The notes under the pieces are model-generated. The model made no database searches. It was not told the DNA's origin and saw only the letters and a list, made by a program, of their open reading frames with translations. Of a DNA stretch of 64,000 nt, positions 1-12,578 are shown in pieces. The first letter of the stretch is position 1; each line of letters begins with the position of its first letter. The DNA is taken from NCBI RefSeq assembly GCF_003252795.1, contig NZ_QEPQ01000006.1:35838-99837 (forward strand), in the 5' to 3' direction. The DNA is from Haemophilus parainfluenzae (lineage in GTDB: Bacteria; Pseudomonadota; Gammaproteobacteria; Enterobacterales; Pasteurellaceae). Made by a program: the position numbers and the translations under genes.

Positions 1-1411
1 GAACCGGAATACGAATTGTACGTGCTTGGTCTGCAATTGAACGCGTGATTGCCTGACGAATCCACCAAGTTGCATAGGTTGAGAATTTATAACCACGACG
101 GTATTCAAATTTATCTACCGCTTTCATCAAACCAATATTCCCTTCTTGAATTAAATCCAAGAATTGTAAACCACGGTTGGTATATTTTTTCGCAATAGAA
201 ATGACCAAACGTAAGTTAGCTTCAACCATTTCTTTTTTCGCACGACGAGCTTTTTGCTCACCACGAGATACCGCATCGCAAATTTCACGCATTTGTTGAA
301 TGGTGAGATTAGTATGCTGTTCAATATTCGCTAAGTTATCTAAAGATAAACGGATACGCTCTTCATATTTTGGTAAACGTTTTGCCCAAGCTTTCGTTGA
401 TTTTAATGCTTTTGCTACCCATGCATCACTGCTGCCATTCGCAATAATAAGCGCCTCAAATTCATCTTTTGGCATACCTGCAATATCAACTAATACTTTT
501 TGTAGTTGACGCTCTTCTGCACGTACACGTTTCATCATATTCTTCATTGATAAAACAAGTACATCAAATTGTTTTGGCACTAAACGAAATTGTTTAAAAA
601 TATCGGCGAGTTGAGCAATTTGATCTTTTGCACGTTTACCACTACGACCATGTTTTGCAATGGTTGCCAATGTTTTAGTATGTTGCTCTCTTAATGCTAC
701 AAATCTTTCACGCGCTACTTCAGGATCGATGCTGTTATCTGAATCGCTGTCATCAGAACTTGAGCTGTTATCGCTTTCATCTTCCTCATCGTTCTCATCA
801 TCAACGTCTGCAGCAGATTCGGCACTTTCATCTTCATCAGCAAAATTTTCATCAATGTTTGCAGTTTCCTCTTCAGGAACATTGGGATCCACAAAGCCTG
901 TGATTAAATCAGCCAAACGATAATTGCCTGCTTCAACTTGGTCATAATTATCTAATAATTCAGTTAACGCTTCTGGGTATGCCGCAATTGCTGTTTGGAC
1001 TTCATCAATCCCTTCCTCAATACGTTTTGCAATGCTGATTTCATCTTCACGGGTTAGAAGATCAACGGTACCCATTTCACGCATATACATACGCACAGGA
1101 TCGGTTGTACGGCCGATTTCAGATTCCACATTTGACAAAATCTGTGTTGCTTCTTCCACTGCATCTTCATCCGGAATCGTGTCATTCAACATCATTTCGT
1201 CACTTTCCGGTACTTCATCAAGAACCGGAATGCCCGCATCATGCTGTAAAGTCTGCAACAACTTATCGTAATATTCCGGATCGATCACATCTTCCGGAAG
1301 TAAGTCATTAATCTCCGCATAGGTTAAATAACCTTGCGTACGACCCAATTCCATAAGCTGTTCAATTTGTTCTGAATATTGCTCTGCGGTAGATTGTTGA
1401 TTTTGTTCCAT
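1..1411 (-). CDS. rpoD: RNA polymerase primary sigma factor sigma-70 (RpoD), 3' end outside window
   Basis: Housekeeping sigma factor that directs core RNA polymerase to -35/-10 promoters. About 470 residues are visible from the ATG at 1411 (protein begins [15 protein letters not shown]). Region 1.1, the region 1.2 motif [11 protein letters not shown], a very acidic Asp/Glu/Ser-rich stretch in the non-conserved region (about residues 200-230), and regions 2.1-2.4 ([34 protein letters not shown]) can be read. Regions 3 and 4 lie beyond the left edge. It is the last gene of rpsU-dnaG-rpoD, 69 bp after dnaG. Identification is certain; the gene is partial only because of the window. Confidence 0.97.
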   Translation of the reverse strand, partial: MEQNQQSTAEQYSEQIEQLMELGRTQGYLTYAEINDLLPEDVIDPEYYDKLLQTLQHDAGIPVLDEVPESDEMMLNDTIPDEDAVEEATQILSNVESEIGRTTDPVRMYMREMGTVDLLTREDEISIAKRIEEGIDEVQTAIAAYPEALTELLDNYDQVEAGNYRLADLITGFVDPNVPEEETANIDENFADEDESAESAADVDDENDEEDESDNSSSSDDSDSDNSIDPEVARERFVALREQHTKTLATIAKHGRSGKRAKDQIAQLADIFKQFRLVPKQFDVLVLSMKNMMKRVRAEERQLQKVLVDIAGMPKDEFEALIIANGSSDAWVAKALKSTKAWAKRLPKYEERIRLSLDNLANIEQHTNLTIQQMREICDAVSRGEQKARRAKKEMVEANLRLVISIAKKYTNRGLQFLDLIQEGNIGLMKAVDKFEYRRGYKFSTYATWWIRQAITRSIADQARTIRIPV

Positions 1412-1480
1412 TTTTATTCCCGTTTTGCGTTATTTTTGGAAGATAAAAGCCCTTGTTTTGAACAGGAGATTTTACCATTG

Positions 1481-3265
1481 TTATGACGGATTAACTAACT
1501 GTTTTTTCTGCTCTTCTTTTCCCTTGAGCAAATTCACTAAAATTGCTCGCTCTTGATCAGTTAATCCTTCCGCCCTTTCTTTTGCAATCAGCATTTCAAT
1601 ATCTCGTTCAATCGCCTGAATATTCAATCGACGATAGTTTTGAGAGAATGCATTAATGATTTCTAAGTCATCTAATAGATGATCCCAAGAAGCTAATATT
1701 TCAAGGGGCTTGCTGAATTCTGTATCACGAAAATATTCTAAGATTTGCCCTGTTGTAATGCCTTCTCGTTCACGACAAAGTGCGGTCAATTTTTCGAGTA
1801 ATTCGTAACCCGCCTCATGCTTTAAGGCTTGTAAACCCACATCAGAAATACGATTCACTAATTGTGAATTCTGTAATAACAGCGAAATCACCACGCGCAT
1901 TGGTGTTTTCTTAATGGTTTTTTGTGGCGTTTTAGGTTTGGGTTCAGCCTTATCTATTTGATTTGGTATTAAGCTTTCAAGCTGTGATTGATCAAAGATC
2001 CCAAGCTTTTGCGCCAACATATTCCGCAATGAAAGACGCAGCATATCACCAGGGATTTGACGAATTAAAGGCGCCGCGAGTGCCACTAATTTGCCTCGTC
2101 CTTCTTGCGTCGAAAAATCTACTTGTGGACTTAAATGCGCGAATAAGAATTCTGTGAGAGACTGAGCTTGATCAATATATTCTTCAAACTTTTCTTTACC
2201 GTATTGACGAATATAAGTATCCGGATCTTCTCCATCTGGCAGGAAAATAAACTTAATTTGTCGTCCGTCTTCCAGATAAGGTAAGGCGTTTTCAAGGGCT
2301 CGCCAAGCGGCATCACGCCCTGCTCTATCTCCATCGTAGCAACAAATAACTTGCTCTGTTGAACGGAACAATAATTGAATTTGTTCCGAGGTCGTCGATG
2401 TACCAAGGGAAGCCACAGCATAATTGACACCAAATTGTGCTAATGCCACCACATCCATGTAACCTTCAACCACCAGTAATTTTTCTGGCTCATCATTGAT
2501 TTGTAAGGCTTCATACAAGCCATAAAGTTCATTACCTTTATGGTATGTAATGGTTTCGGGGGAGTTCAAATACTTGGGTTTTTCATCCGTTAAAACACGT
2601 CCACCAAAGGCAACTGTTCGACCACGTTTATCCCGAATCGGAAACATAATACGATTACGGAATTTATCGTACACATTGCCACGATCGTTTCGAGAAAGCA
2701 TACCTAAATCAAGCAACTTTTTCTGTTCTTCTCGATTTTTGCCGAATTGACGCAACACCGTATCCATTGCATTGGGTACATAACCAATTTGAAAACGAGC
2801 AATAATTTCTGGCGATAAACCACGTTGCTGAAGATAGCTTTGAGCAGGAATATTTAGCGGGAGTTGCACTTGATAAAACGACGCAATCTCTTGCATCAAA
2901 TCGTATAAATTACGTTTTGTATGATAGCTCACATCCGGTTTATTGCCGAATTGGTTTGGGCGTTTTTCATAAGGCACTTCAAGCCCAGCCGAAGCAGCAA
3001 GTTCTTCAACTGCTTCAACAAATTCTAATTTGTCATAATCCATTAAAAATGAAATCGCATTGCCTTTCGCGCCACAACCAAAGCAATAATAGAATTGTTT
3101 TTTTTCACTTACTGTGAAGGAGGGTGTTTTTTCGTGATGAAACGGACAGCAAGCTTGATAATCTCGTCCCGCTTTTTTAAGTTTCACGCGTGCATTAATC
3201 ACATCGACAATATTCGATTTTGTGAGCAGATCATCAATAAACTGGCGTGGAATTGAGCCTTTCAT
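1481..3265 (-). CDS. dnaG: DNA primase DnaG
   Basis: Makes RNA primers at the replication fork and works with DnaB helicase. The 594-residue protein has the N-terminal zinc ribbon (C40, H43, C61, C64), the RNA-polymerase fold with EGYMDVV and the TOPRIM acidic motif YDGDRAG, and a C-terminal helicase-binding domain. The ATG at 3265 is chosen because CAAGGAGG sits just upstream and the product starts MKGSIPRQFID as in the family; the frame stays open to 3367 but that extension is not conserved-looking and contains a USS. It is the middle gene of the macromolecular-synthesis operon, behind an attenuator-like hairpin at 3342-3372. Confidence 0.97.
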   Translation of the reverse strand: MKGSIPRQFIDDLLTKSNIVDVINARVKLKKAGRDYQACCPFHHEKTPSFTVSEKKQFYYCFGCGAKGNAISFLMDYDKLEFVEAVEELAASAGLEVPYEKRPNQFGNKPDVSYHTKRNLYDLMQEIASFYQVQLPLNIPAQSYLQQRGLSPEIIARFQIGYVPNAMDTVLRQFGKNREEQKKLLDLGMLSRNDRGNVYDKFRNRIMFPIRDKRGRTVAFGGRVLTDEKPKYLNSPETITYHKGNELYGLYEALQINDEPEKLLVVEGYMDVVALAQFGVNYAVASLGTSTTSEQIQLLFRSTEQVICCYDGDRAGRDAAWRALENALPYLEDGRQIKFIFLPDGEDPDTYIRQYGKEKFEEYIDQAQSLTEFLFAHLSPQVDFSTQEGRGKLVALAAPLIRQIPGDMLRLSLRNMLAQKLGIFDQSQLESLIPNQIDKAEPKPKTPQKTIKKTPMRVVISLLLQNSQLVNRISDVGLQALKHEAGYELLEKLTALCREREGITTGQILEYFRDTEFSKPLEILASWDHLLDDLEIINAFSQNYRRLNIQAIERDIEMLIAKERAEGLTDQERAILVNLLKGKEEQKKQLVNPS

Positions 3266-3341
3266 TGCCTTGCCTCCTTGAATACGATGCGAAAGTGCGG
3301 TTGATTTTGCGTGACTTTTTTTCGATGAGTTTAAAGCAACA

Positions 3342-3372
3342 AAACCGTGATACCCAAAAGGTTTCACGGTTT
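3342..3372 (-). terminator. Attenuator-like hairpin between rpsU and dnaG
   Basis: On the minus strand AAACCGTGA and TCACGGTTT form a 9-bp stem around a 13-nt loop, followed by TTGT. The E. coli operon has a partial terminator at this same rpsU-dnaG junction, so this hairpin probably lowers dnaG/rpoD transcription relative to rpsU. A 12-bp palindrome (TAACTCGAGTTA) lies beside it at 3377-3388. Confidence 0.6.
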
Positions 3373-3402
3373 GTCTTAACTCGAGTTAGAAAATACTACA
3401 AA

Positions 3403-3618
3403 TTAGTATAAACGGGTATTGCGCGCGTTTTCGCGAGCATTACGTTTAGCGTGACGTTTAGCAAGTGTTGCTTTTTCACGTTTACGGATTGTAGTTGGTT
3501 TTTCATAGAATTCACGAGCGCGAACTTCTGCTAAAATACCAGCTTTTTCGCAAGAGCGTTTGAAACGACGTAAAGCTACGTCGAATGATTCGTTTTCACG
3601 TACTTTAATTACAGGCAT
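3403..3618 (-). CDS. rpsU: 30S ribosomal protein S21
   Basis: Small very basic ribosomal protein of the 30S platform, needed for initiation on natural mRNAs. It has 71 residues, begins [20 protein letters not shown] and ends in an Arg/Lys/Asn-rich tail, the standard length and composition of S21. The ATG at 3618 is preceded by GAGGTGATTGGCTT. It is the first gene of rpsU-dnaG-rpoD and is divergent from tsaD; the 218-bp gap between them must hold both promoters. A short GC hairpin (TGCCG/CGGCA, about 3671-3686) lies in its probable leader. Confidence 0.98.
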   Translation of the reverse strand: MPVIKVRENESFDVALRRFKRSCEKAGILAEVRAREFYEKPTTIRKREKATLAKRHAKRNARENARNTRLY

Positions 3619-3836
3619 AAGCCAATCACCTCAATGAGTTTAATTTAATTGCAATTTTAAATTTTTATTACTGCCGAATGAACGGCAAATTCAATAAAGG
3701 ACGCAATTCTAATCGATCTTCCCTGCAAAAGCAAAGGAAAGATCGCCTATTTGCTGAAAATTTGGCGTTTGAACTGGTTTAAGCGGGCTAAACAAGGTAA
3801 AATCTTTGCCAATTTTTTTAATAAAATGAGAATAAA

Positions 3837-4865
3837 ATGCGTATTTTAGGAATCGAAACCTCCTGTGATGAAACAGGTGTCGCGATTTATGATGAAGACA
3901 AAGGCTTAATTGCTAATCAGCTCTACACGCAAATTGCCTTGCATGCGGATTACGGCGGTGTGGTACCAGAGCTAGCTTCCCGCGATCACATTCGTAAAAC
4001 GGCGCCATTAATTAAAGCCGCATTAGAAGAAGCCAATTTAACCGCTGATCAAATTGATGGTATCGCCTATACAAGCGGTCCTGGTTTAGTGGGTGCATTA
4101 TTAGTGGGCGCAACGATCGCGCGTTCACTAGCTTATGCTTGGAATGTGCCCGCTATTGGCGTACATCACATGGAGGGTCATCTACTTGCTCCAATGCTTG
4201 ATGAAAACCGACCGCACTTTCCATTCATTGCCCTCTTAGTTTCAGGTGGACACACACAATTAGTGCGTGTTGATGGCGTAGGTAAATATGAAGTCATTGG
4301 CGAATCCATTGATGATGCGGCAGGCGAAGCCTTTGATAAAACCGCGAAATTATTAGGGTTAGATTACCCTGGCGGTGCAGCACTTTCACGTTTAGCCGAA
4401 AAAGGATCAAAAGATCGCTTTGTGTTCCCTCGACCAATGACGGATCGACCTGGCCTTGATTTTAGCTTTTCTGGTTTAAAAACCTCAGCAGCAAACACCA
4501 TTAATCAGGCGTTCAAACAAGAAGGTGAATTAACTGAACAAACCAAAGCTGATATTGCCTTTGCCTTCCAAGATTCTGTCGTGGATACACTTGCAATTAA
4601 ATGCAAACGTGCCTTAAAAGAAACCGGTTATAAGCGTTTAGTCATTGCTGGCGGCGTAAGTGCAAACAAAAAATTACGTGAAACCCTTGGCACTATGATG
4701 AAAAATCTTGGTGGTGAAGTATTTTATCCGCAACCTCAATTTTGTACCGATAACGGCGCCATGATTGCCTATACGGGCTTTTTACGTTTAAAACAAGGTC
4801 AGCACTGCGATCTCGCCATTGATGTCAAACCTCGTTGGGCAATGGCCGAGCTCCCTGCAATTTAA
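3837..4865 (+). CDS. tsaD: tRNA N6-adenosine threonylcarbamoyltransferase TsaD
   Basis: Catalytic subunit of the complex with TsaB and TsaE that transfers threonylcarbamoyl to A37 of ANN-decoding tRNAs. The 342-residue protein opens [19 protein letters not shown], has the metal-binding H111 and H115 in HHMEGH, and keeps the ASKHA nucleotide-binding motifs ([25 protein letters not shown]). Its position divergent to rpsU-dnaG-rpoD is the classical gamma-proteobacterial one. Family length is normal and nothing is missing. Confidence 0.98.
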   Translation: MRILGIETSCDETGVAIYDEDKGLIANQLYTQIALHADYGGVVPELASRDHIRKTAPLIKAALEEANLTADQIDGIAYTSGPGLVGALLVGATIARSLAYAWNVPAIGVHHMEGHLLAPMLDENRPHFPFIALLVSGGHTQLVRVDGVGKYEVIGESIDDAAGEAFDKTAKLLGLDYPGGAALSRLAEKGSKDRFVFPRPMTDRPGLDFSFSGLKTSAANTINQAFKQEGELTEQTKADIAFAFQDSVVDTLAIKCKRALKETGYKRLVIAGGVSANKKLRETLGTMMKNLGGEVFYPQPQFCTDNGAMIAYTGFLRLKQGQHCDLAIDVKPRWAMAELPAI

Positions 4866-4874
4866 GGAAAAAAT

Positions 4875-5111
4875 ATGGAAAATATGATTAAAGTAAGAGC
4901 CATGCGTGCAGCCGGTATCGCTTGTTTTTTGGTGCTCGCGATTATTGGTGCATGGATTTTTACCACGCCAAGCAGTGATATTGTTGACGCTCTTGCTGAA
5001 GCAGGAAAAATGGTGGGAGGCGGTGCCACTTACGGGACCTTTATGCTAGCAGCCTGTCCACCTGTTGCAGGATTCATTGCCTATCATTTCTGGAAATGGG
5101 TGATTAAATAA
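4875..5111 (+). CDS. Small two-helix membrane protein of unknown function
   Basis: A 78-residue protein with a basic N-terminus ([14 protein letters not shown]), a first hydrophobic segment at about residues 13-29, a Gly-rich middle (VGGGATYG) and a second segment at about 54-72. It starts 9 bp after tsaD behind AAGGAAAAAAT, and its TAA shares one base with the tdk ATG, so it is probably translated within a tsaD-tdk transcript. I do not recognise a family. Both flanking genes are cytosolic enzymes, so context gives no function. The coding call rests on the tight spacing and RBS. Confidence 0.7.
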   Translation: MENMIKVRAMRAAGIACFLVLAIIGAWIFTTPSSDIVDALAEAGKMVGGGATYGTFMLAACPPVAGFIAYHFWKWVIK

Positions 5112-5692
5112 TGGCAAAACTCTATTTTTACTACTCTACGATGAATGCAGGTAAATCAACCACATTGTTACAGTCTTCCTATAACTATCGTGAACGCAAT
5201 ATGAACACCATGGTTTATACGGCTGCGATTGATGACCGCTTTGGCGCAGGCAAAGTCACATCACGTATTGGTATTCACGAAGAGGCGAATTTATTTACAT
5301 CGACAACGGACCTCTTTACTGAAGTGAGTCAACGTTTACAACAAGAAAAAATTCATTGTGTTTTAGTTGATGAAGCCCAGTTTTTAACGAAACAACAAGT
5401 GTATCAATTAAGTGATGTTGTGGATAAACTGAAAATTCCAGTGCTTTGCTATGGCTTGCGTACCGACTTCCAAGCAGAGCTATTTGAAGGTAGTAAGTAT
5501 TTACTTGCTTGGGCAGATCAACTAGAAGAATTAAAAACAATCTGTTATTGTGGGCGTAAAGCTAATTTCGTTTTACGTTTAAATGAACAAGGTGAAGTCA
5601 TTAAGGAAGGGGAACAAATCCAAATCGGTGGAAACGACTCCTATCTTTCGGTTTGTCGCTATCATTACAAAGAAAAGTGCGGTCAGCTTTAA
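5111..5692 (+). CDS. tdk: Thymidine kinase
   Basis: Salvage enzyme that phosphorylates thymidine to dTMP with ATP. The 193 residues show the type II thymidine kinase pattern: P-loop STMNAGKST at about residues 9-17, the DEAQFL motif in mid-protein, and paired cysteines for the structural zinc (CYCGRKANF and CRYHYKEKC). The length fits bacterial Tdk. It overlaps the stop of the preceding small membrane gene by one base, which suggests translational coupling. Confidence 0.97.
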   Translation: MAKLYFYYSTMNAGKSTTLLQSSYNYRERNMNTMVYTAAIDDRFGAGKVTSRIGIHEEANLFTSTTDLFTEVSQRLQQEKIHCVLVDEAQFLTKQQVYQLSDVVDKLKIPVLCYGLRTDFQAELFEGSKYLLAWADQLEELKTICYCGRKANFVLRLNEQGEVIKEGEQIQIGGNDSYLSVCRYHYKEKCGQL

Positions 5693-5727
5693 CCTCATTT
5701 TTCAATTTATACTCGGAGGACAATTTT

Positions 5728-6948
5728 ATGCTAAAGAACAAAACATTCGGCAGTGCCTTAATCATTGCCGGCACGACCATCGGAGCCGGGATGCTCGCGA
5801 TGCCATTAACCTCTGCCGGAATTGGTTTTGGTTATACGGTTTTATTACTAGTCGGCTTATGGGCACTTTTGGTTTACAGCGGTTTACTTTTTGTTGAAGT
5901 CTACCAAACAGCCGATCGATTAAATGATGGCGTGGCGACTCTCGCTGAAAAATACTTTGGTATCACTGGGCGAGTCTTAGCCACCTTTAGTTTGCTCATT
6001 TTACTTTATGCCCTTTCAGCGGCCTACATCACCGGGGGCGGTTCATTATTATCTGGCTTACCAACGGCTTTTGGCTTTGAAAGTCTTTCCTCCGAACTTT
6101 CAATCATTTTATTTACTGTCGTACTCGGTGCCTTTGTGGTTATGGGTACAAAAGGCGTTGATGGCGCCACTCGTATTCTGTTTATCGGCAAATTAATCGC
6201 CTTTGCTTTCGTGTTATTTATGATGTTACCAAAAGTGTCTGTCGATAACCTGATGGCCTTGCCTTTAGATTATGCTTTCGTGATTTCTGCGGCACCTATC
6301 TTCTTTACCTCTTTTGGCTTCCACATCATTATGGGTAGCGTAAATAGCTATTTAGATGGCAGTGTCACTCAATTCCGTAAAGCCATTTTAATCGGTACAG
6401 CCATTCCACTTGTGGCTTATTTAGTATGGCAATTAGCAACTCACGGTGTATTAAGTCAAAATGAATTTGTGCAAGTGTTGCAAGCGGATCCAACCCTTAA
6501 CGGCTTAGTCAATGCAACACGTCAAATCACGAACTCCCACATTATGGGTGAAATCGTGCGTGTGTTCTCTGCACTTGCATTAATTACTTCTTTCCTAGGT
6601 GTGATGCTAGGAGTATTTGAAGGTTTAGGCGATTTATTTAAACGTTACAAATTGCCACACAACCGTTTAACACTGACTGTTGCAGCATTTACTCCACCAC
6701 TTGCATTCGCCTTGTATTATCCTGAAGGTTTTATTGCCGCATTAAGCTATGCGGGTTTACTCTGTGCATTCTATTGCTTAATTTTACCTATCGGTCTCGC
6801 ATGGAAAACACGTCAAGCGAATCCAAATCTGCCTTATCGTGTAATCGGTGGAAACGTAACCTTAGTGATAGCCTTAGTAATTGGCGTAATCATTATGATC
6901 GTACCATTCTTAATTCAAGCAGGTTATTTACCTGCAGTAGCAGGCTAA
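5728..6948 (+). CDS. tyrP: Tyrosine/tryptophan-specific proton symporter, TyrP family
   Basis: Inner-membrane importer of aromatic amino acids (HAAAP family). The 406-residue protein begins MLKNKTFGSALIIAGTTIGA, the conserved TM1 unwinding motif of the family, and has about eleven hydrophobic segments. The ATG at 5728 is chosen for CGGAGGACAATTTT just upstream; an upstream in-frame extension would overlap tdk and is unlikely. It is 35 bp after tdk and ends before the hairpin terminator at 6986. Whether tyrosine or tryptophan is preferred cannot be read from the sequence. Confidence 0.9.
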   Translation: MLKNKTFGSALIIAGTTIGAGMLAMPLTSAGIGFGYTVLLLVGLWALLVYSGLLFVEVYQTADRLNDGVATLAEKYFGITGRVLATFSLLILLYALSAAYITGGGSLLSGLPTAFGFESLSSELSIILFTVVLGAFVVMGTKGVDGATRILFIGKLIAFAFVLFMMLPKVSVDNLMALPLDYAFVISAAPIFFTSFGFHIIMGSVNSYLDGSVTQFRKAILIGTAIPLVAYLVWQLATHGVLSQNEFVQVLQADPTLNGLVNATRQITNSHIMGEIVRVFSALALITSFLGVMLGVFEGLGDLFKRYKLPHNRLTLTVAAFTPPLAFALYYPEGFIAALSYAGLLCAFYCLILPIGLAWKTRQANPNLPYRVIGGNVTLVIALVIGVIIMIVPFLIQAGYLPAVAG

Positions 6949-6985
6949 AGTGCGGTAGATTTCCAGGGCATTTTTCTCATAAAAG

Positions 6986-7010
6986 TAGGGCTTAAACGCC
7001 CTATTTTTTT
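6986..7010 (+). terminator. Rho-independent terminator after tyrP
   Basis: TAGGGC and GCCCTA form a 6-bp stem around TTAAAC, followed directly by seven T. A USS (AAGTGCGGT) lies just before it at about 6950. Confidence 0.85.
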
Positions 7011-7043
7011 ATTTTCAAAAAAATTTTCATTTTTTTTACCTCT

Positions 7044-7059
7044 CTTAATCTTTCCTTAA
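7044..7059 (+). promoter_or_regulatory. QseB/PmrA-type direct-repeat box (CTTAA-N6-CTTAA)
   Basis: CTTAA at 7044-7048 and 7055-7059, exactly six bases apart, match the half-site and spacing known for PmrA/QseB-class response regulators. It lies about 170 bp upstream of the ygiW-type gene, the class of gene that QseB controls in enterics and Haemophilus. Binding is inferred. Confidence 0.55.
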
Positions 7060-7134
7060 GATTCTCTTGTTTAAATACACTCATCGAAAGGCAAACAATC
7101 CAATCGATAAATAAATCTGAAAAATGTTAATCAC

Positions 7135-7150
7135 TTAAGAAAAGATTAAG
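7135..7150 (-). promoter_or_regulatory. Second QseB/PmrA-type box, opposite orientation
   Basis: TTAAG at 7135-7139 and 7146-7150 with a six-base spacer is the same CTTAA-N6-CTTAA box read on the minus strand. It is 75 bp upstream of the ygiW-type ATG and about 90 bp from the first box, giving a convergent pair. The sequence match is exact; function is inferred. Confidence 0.5.
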
Positions 7151-7225
7151 ATTTGAATGATTTAATACATCTGAAAGCAAAGCTTTCAACTTACTTTATG
7201 ATTATCTTATTTAGGAGAACAAACT

Positions 7226-7612
7226 ATGAAAAAATTACTTACTGTTGCAGCTATCGCATTATCTTCTGTTGCCGTATATAACACCGCAATAGCACAAGGA
7301 TTTAATGATGGTCACAAGCACAACACCCAACAAGGTTTTGTCGATGAAAGTGTTATTGTAAAAACCGTTGATGATGCATTAAATGCCAATGATGACACTC
7401 CAGTTCGTTTAGACGGACAAATTGTAAAACAAATTGGTAAAAAGGATTTCTTATTTAAAGACGCAAGTGGAAAAGAAATTCAAATTGAAGTCAGCAAAAA
7501 AGCATGGAATGGTGAAACGATAGCACCTCAAGATAACATTCAAATTATCGGTAAAGTCGATAAAGAATGGAATAAAACAGAAGTGGATGTGAAACAAATC
7601 ATCAAAAAATAA
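7226..7612 (+). CDS. ygiW: YgiW-type periplasmic OB-fold (BOF) protein
   Basis: A 128-residue secreted protein with a clear signal peptide (MKKLLTVAAIALSSVAVYNTAIA, cleavage probably after A23) and a single bacterial OB-fold domain: VRLDGQIVKQIGKKDFLFKD, then IQIIGKVDKEW and an acidic/lysine end. YgiW-family proteins are linked to envelope stress and to the QseBC/FirRS two-component system. Here the next gene downstream is not qseB but an unrelated coiled-coil gene, so this copy is an orphan or paralogue. Its upstream region carries two QseB/PmrA-like boxes. RBS AGGAGAACAAACT precedes the ATG. Confidence 0.85.
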   Translation: MKKLLTVAAIALSSVAVYNTAIAQGFNDGHKHNTQQGFVDESVIVKTVDDALNANDDTPVRLDGQIVKQIGKKDFLFKDASGKEIQIEVSKKAWNGETIAPQDNIQIIGKVDKEWNKTEVDVKQIIKK

Positions 7613-7623
7613 GTAACAAAATG

Positions 7624-7646
7624 ACCGCACTTTTCTTAAGTGCGGT
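7624..7646 (+). terminator. Inverted USS hairpin between ygiW and the next gene
   Basis: ACCGCACTT (7624-7632) and AAGTGCGGT (7638-7646) form a perfect 9-bp stem with a 5-nt loop. No long T-run follows, so termination may be partial. Confidence 0.55.
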
Positions 7647-7669
7647 TAAAAATCCCAAAGGAGAAGAAA

Positions 7670-8233
7670 ATGGAAAACGTACAAACAATGTCAGATCTTA
7701 TGCAGCAAATTCAACAACGAATTGATTCAATAAAAGCCTCTGCCATGCAGCAACAAACAGAAATGAAACAGTCATTAAATGAATGTATTGAGCAAAGTGA
7801 AGCCATTCAAAATCAATTAGTTCAAAGCCAACAGCAATTAACATCACAATTGGAATACGGCACGGCAGTATTAATTGAACTGGAACAAGGGTTACAGCTA
7901 GATTTCAGTACAGAAATCGCCGAATTTGAACAGTTGTGTCAAAATGAAACCGCCGATACGACAGAATTAACGCAACGATTGGAACAGCATGTACAGGAAA
8001 AAATCACGTTCCAATTAAACGAATTAAAAGCCAAAACAGGTATAGCCTTACAAGAGATTGGTCAGGTGACACTCCATATTAAGCAGTTATTTGGGACAGA
8101 AAAAAGTGCTAAAGTGAAAGGGTTGGCAAAATTAAAACAACGTTTATATAAACGTTTTGGTAAACAGATTATTGCTTCAAAAGAATGCTTGGCAAAACAA
8201 CTGGAACGCGGAGCCAGTAAATTAAGAGCTTAA
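7670..8233 (+). CDS. Coiled-coil protein of unknown function
   Basis: A 187-residue, Gln/Glu/Lys-rich protein starting MENVQTMSDLMQQIQQRID. There is no signal peptide or membrane segment. Long heptad-like runs (about residues 5-60 and 95-130) predict an elongated coiled coil, followed by a basic C-terminus (KLKQRLYKRFGKQ, about 150-165). The ATG at 7670 has AAAGGAGAAGAAA just upstream; the open frame extends back to 7640 through a USS hairpin and is rejected as the start. I do not recognise a family; a structural or nucleoid/cytoskeletal adaptor role is only a guess. Confidence 0.75.
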   Translation: MENVQTMSDLMQQIQQRIDSIKASAMQQQTEMKQSLNECIEQSEAIQNQLVQSQQQLTSQLEYGTAVLIELEQGLQLDFSTEIAEFEQLCQNETADTTELTQRLEQHVQEKITFQLNELKAKTGIALQEIGQVTLHIKQLFGTEKSAKVKGLAKLKQRLYKRFGKQIIASKECLAKQLERGASKLRA

Positions 8234-8268
8234 AATGTCCGCTATCGTTTATTAAGAAGAAAAGTTAA

Positions 8269-8316
8269 ACCGCACTTAATCTTGAGATGAGATGAAGTGC
8301 GGTCATTTTTTTAGTT
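8269..8316. terminator. Bidirectional USS-pair terminator between convergent genes
   Basis: ACCGCACTT at 8269-8277 pairs with AAGTGCGGT at 8295-8303. A T-rich tract follows on the plus strand and an A-rich tract (T-rich on the minus strand) precedes. It separates the 7670 gene from convergent ligA. Confidence 0.7.
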
Positions 8317-8334
8317 TTTTTTCGATTGAGACGG

Positions 8335-11462
<3,128 letters not shown>

Positions 11463-11629
11463 TCTTGTTGCTCCTTAACGCAATGATTTTTGCTAATCCT
11501 ATCACATTTCCACAGGTGAAAAAATAGGAAAGCAAACAAGAGATTAAAAGGGATGAGATGGAATTTTTCTCAAAAAATATTGTCTTTCTGTGACATTTTA
11601 TATTTTTTACTTTTCAATTTAAAGGAACA

Positions 11630-12478
11630 ATGATGATCGATCAAAATGAAATAAAATCTGCTTTCAATCATTTCGTAATGGGTTGGCATTTTATTACGCA
11701 AAAAGGCCTACGCCGTTTTGTGATTATGCCAATTTTACTTAACGTCGTTCTACTTACAGGCTTATTCTGGCTATTCGTTTCACAAATCTCCACGATGATC
11801 GACTGGGTGATGAGCTTTATTCCAGATTGGTTAAGCTTTTTAAGTGTGATTTTGCTCGTGCTGTCTATAGGCTCAATTCTCTTATTTTTCTATTTTGCCT
11901 TTACGACACTTTCAGGCTTTATTGCCGCACCGTTTAATGGATTGTTGGCAGAAAAAGTCGAAAAAATGCTGACTGGTGAAGCCGTTAATGATGATGGTTT
12001 TGCCGAAATTATGAAAGATGTGCCACGTATGCTAAATCGTGAATGGCAAAAACTATGGTACAGCTTACCGAAATTTGTAGGCTTGTTCTTATTGAGTTTT
12101 ATCCCGGTTATCGGACAAACCATTATTCCTGTGCTGACATTCTTATTTACCTGTTGGATGATGGCAATTCAATATTGTGACTATCCGTTTGATAACCACA
12201 AGATTTCCTTTGGCATTATGAAAAATGCGTTAGGCGAAAGACGTTCTCAAAGCCTGACATTCGGGGCATTAATTACCCTTTGTACCGCATTGCCGATCGT
12301 GAATTTAGTGATTATTCCTGTGGCGGTCTGTGGTGCAACCGTGATGTGGGTCGAAAATTATCGCTCACAATTAAAATTTGATATGAATTTTGACCGCACT
12401 TCAAGTTCAACACAAATTGTGACACGTTCTACGAGTACAGAAATTAAGCCTTCAGGAAATAACATCGTGAATAAATAG
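11630..12478 (+). CDS. cysZ: Sulfate transporter CysZ
   Basis: Inner-membrane sulfate uptake protein that feeds cysteine synthesis. The 282-residue protein carries the EI24/CysZ fold: hydrophobic pairs at about residues 28-52 and 66-96, amphipathic helices in the middle, and further segments at about 145-180 and 210-240. CysZ of E. coli is about 253 residues; the extra length is a Ser/Thr-rich tail after residue 250 that includes a USS in the coding sequence. The start has AAAGGAACA upstream; two adjacent ATG codons are possible. It lies directly before cysK. Confidence 0.93.
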   Translation: MMIDQNEIKSAFNHFVMGWHFITQKGLRRFVIMPILLNVVLLTGLFWLFVSQISTMIDWVMSFIPDWLSFLSVILLVLSIGSILLFFYFAFTTLSGFIAAPFNGLLAEKVEKMLTGEAVNDDGFAEIMKDVPRMLNREWQKLWYSLPKFVGLFLLSFIPVIGQTIIPVLTFLFTCWMMAIQYCDYPFDNHKISFGIMKNALGERRSQSLTFGALITLCTALPIVNLVIIPVAVCGATVMWVENYRSQLKFDMNFDRTSSSTQIVTRSTSTEIKPSGNNIVNK

Positions 12479-12482
12479 CATT

Positions 12483-12516
12483 TAGTTATAAAATATAGCT
12501 ATTAACTATTTTTTTT
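12483..12516 (+). terminator. Weak terminator-like palindrome after cysZ
   Basis: TAGTTA (12483-12488) and TAACTA (12503-12508) flank a 14-nt partly self-complementary loop, followed by eight T. The stem is AT-only and so weak; it could also be part of the cysK promoter region. Confidence 0.35.
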
Positions 12517-12578
12517 ATATAAAAACCGGTGTTATAACTACTGCATCAACTCATTCCAAAATATAAAAGGACAGTAAA

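Noticed and set aside
660..923. Ser-rich open frame on the plus strand
   Set aside because: It is the antisense of the Asp/Glu/Ser-rich acidic stretch of rpoD; no RBS or independent support.
3266..3367. 34-codon N-terminal extension of dnaG
   Set aside because: The strong RBS and conserved start are at 3265; the extension holds a USS and part of the rpsU-dnaG hairpin.
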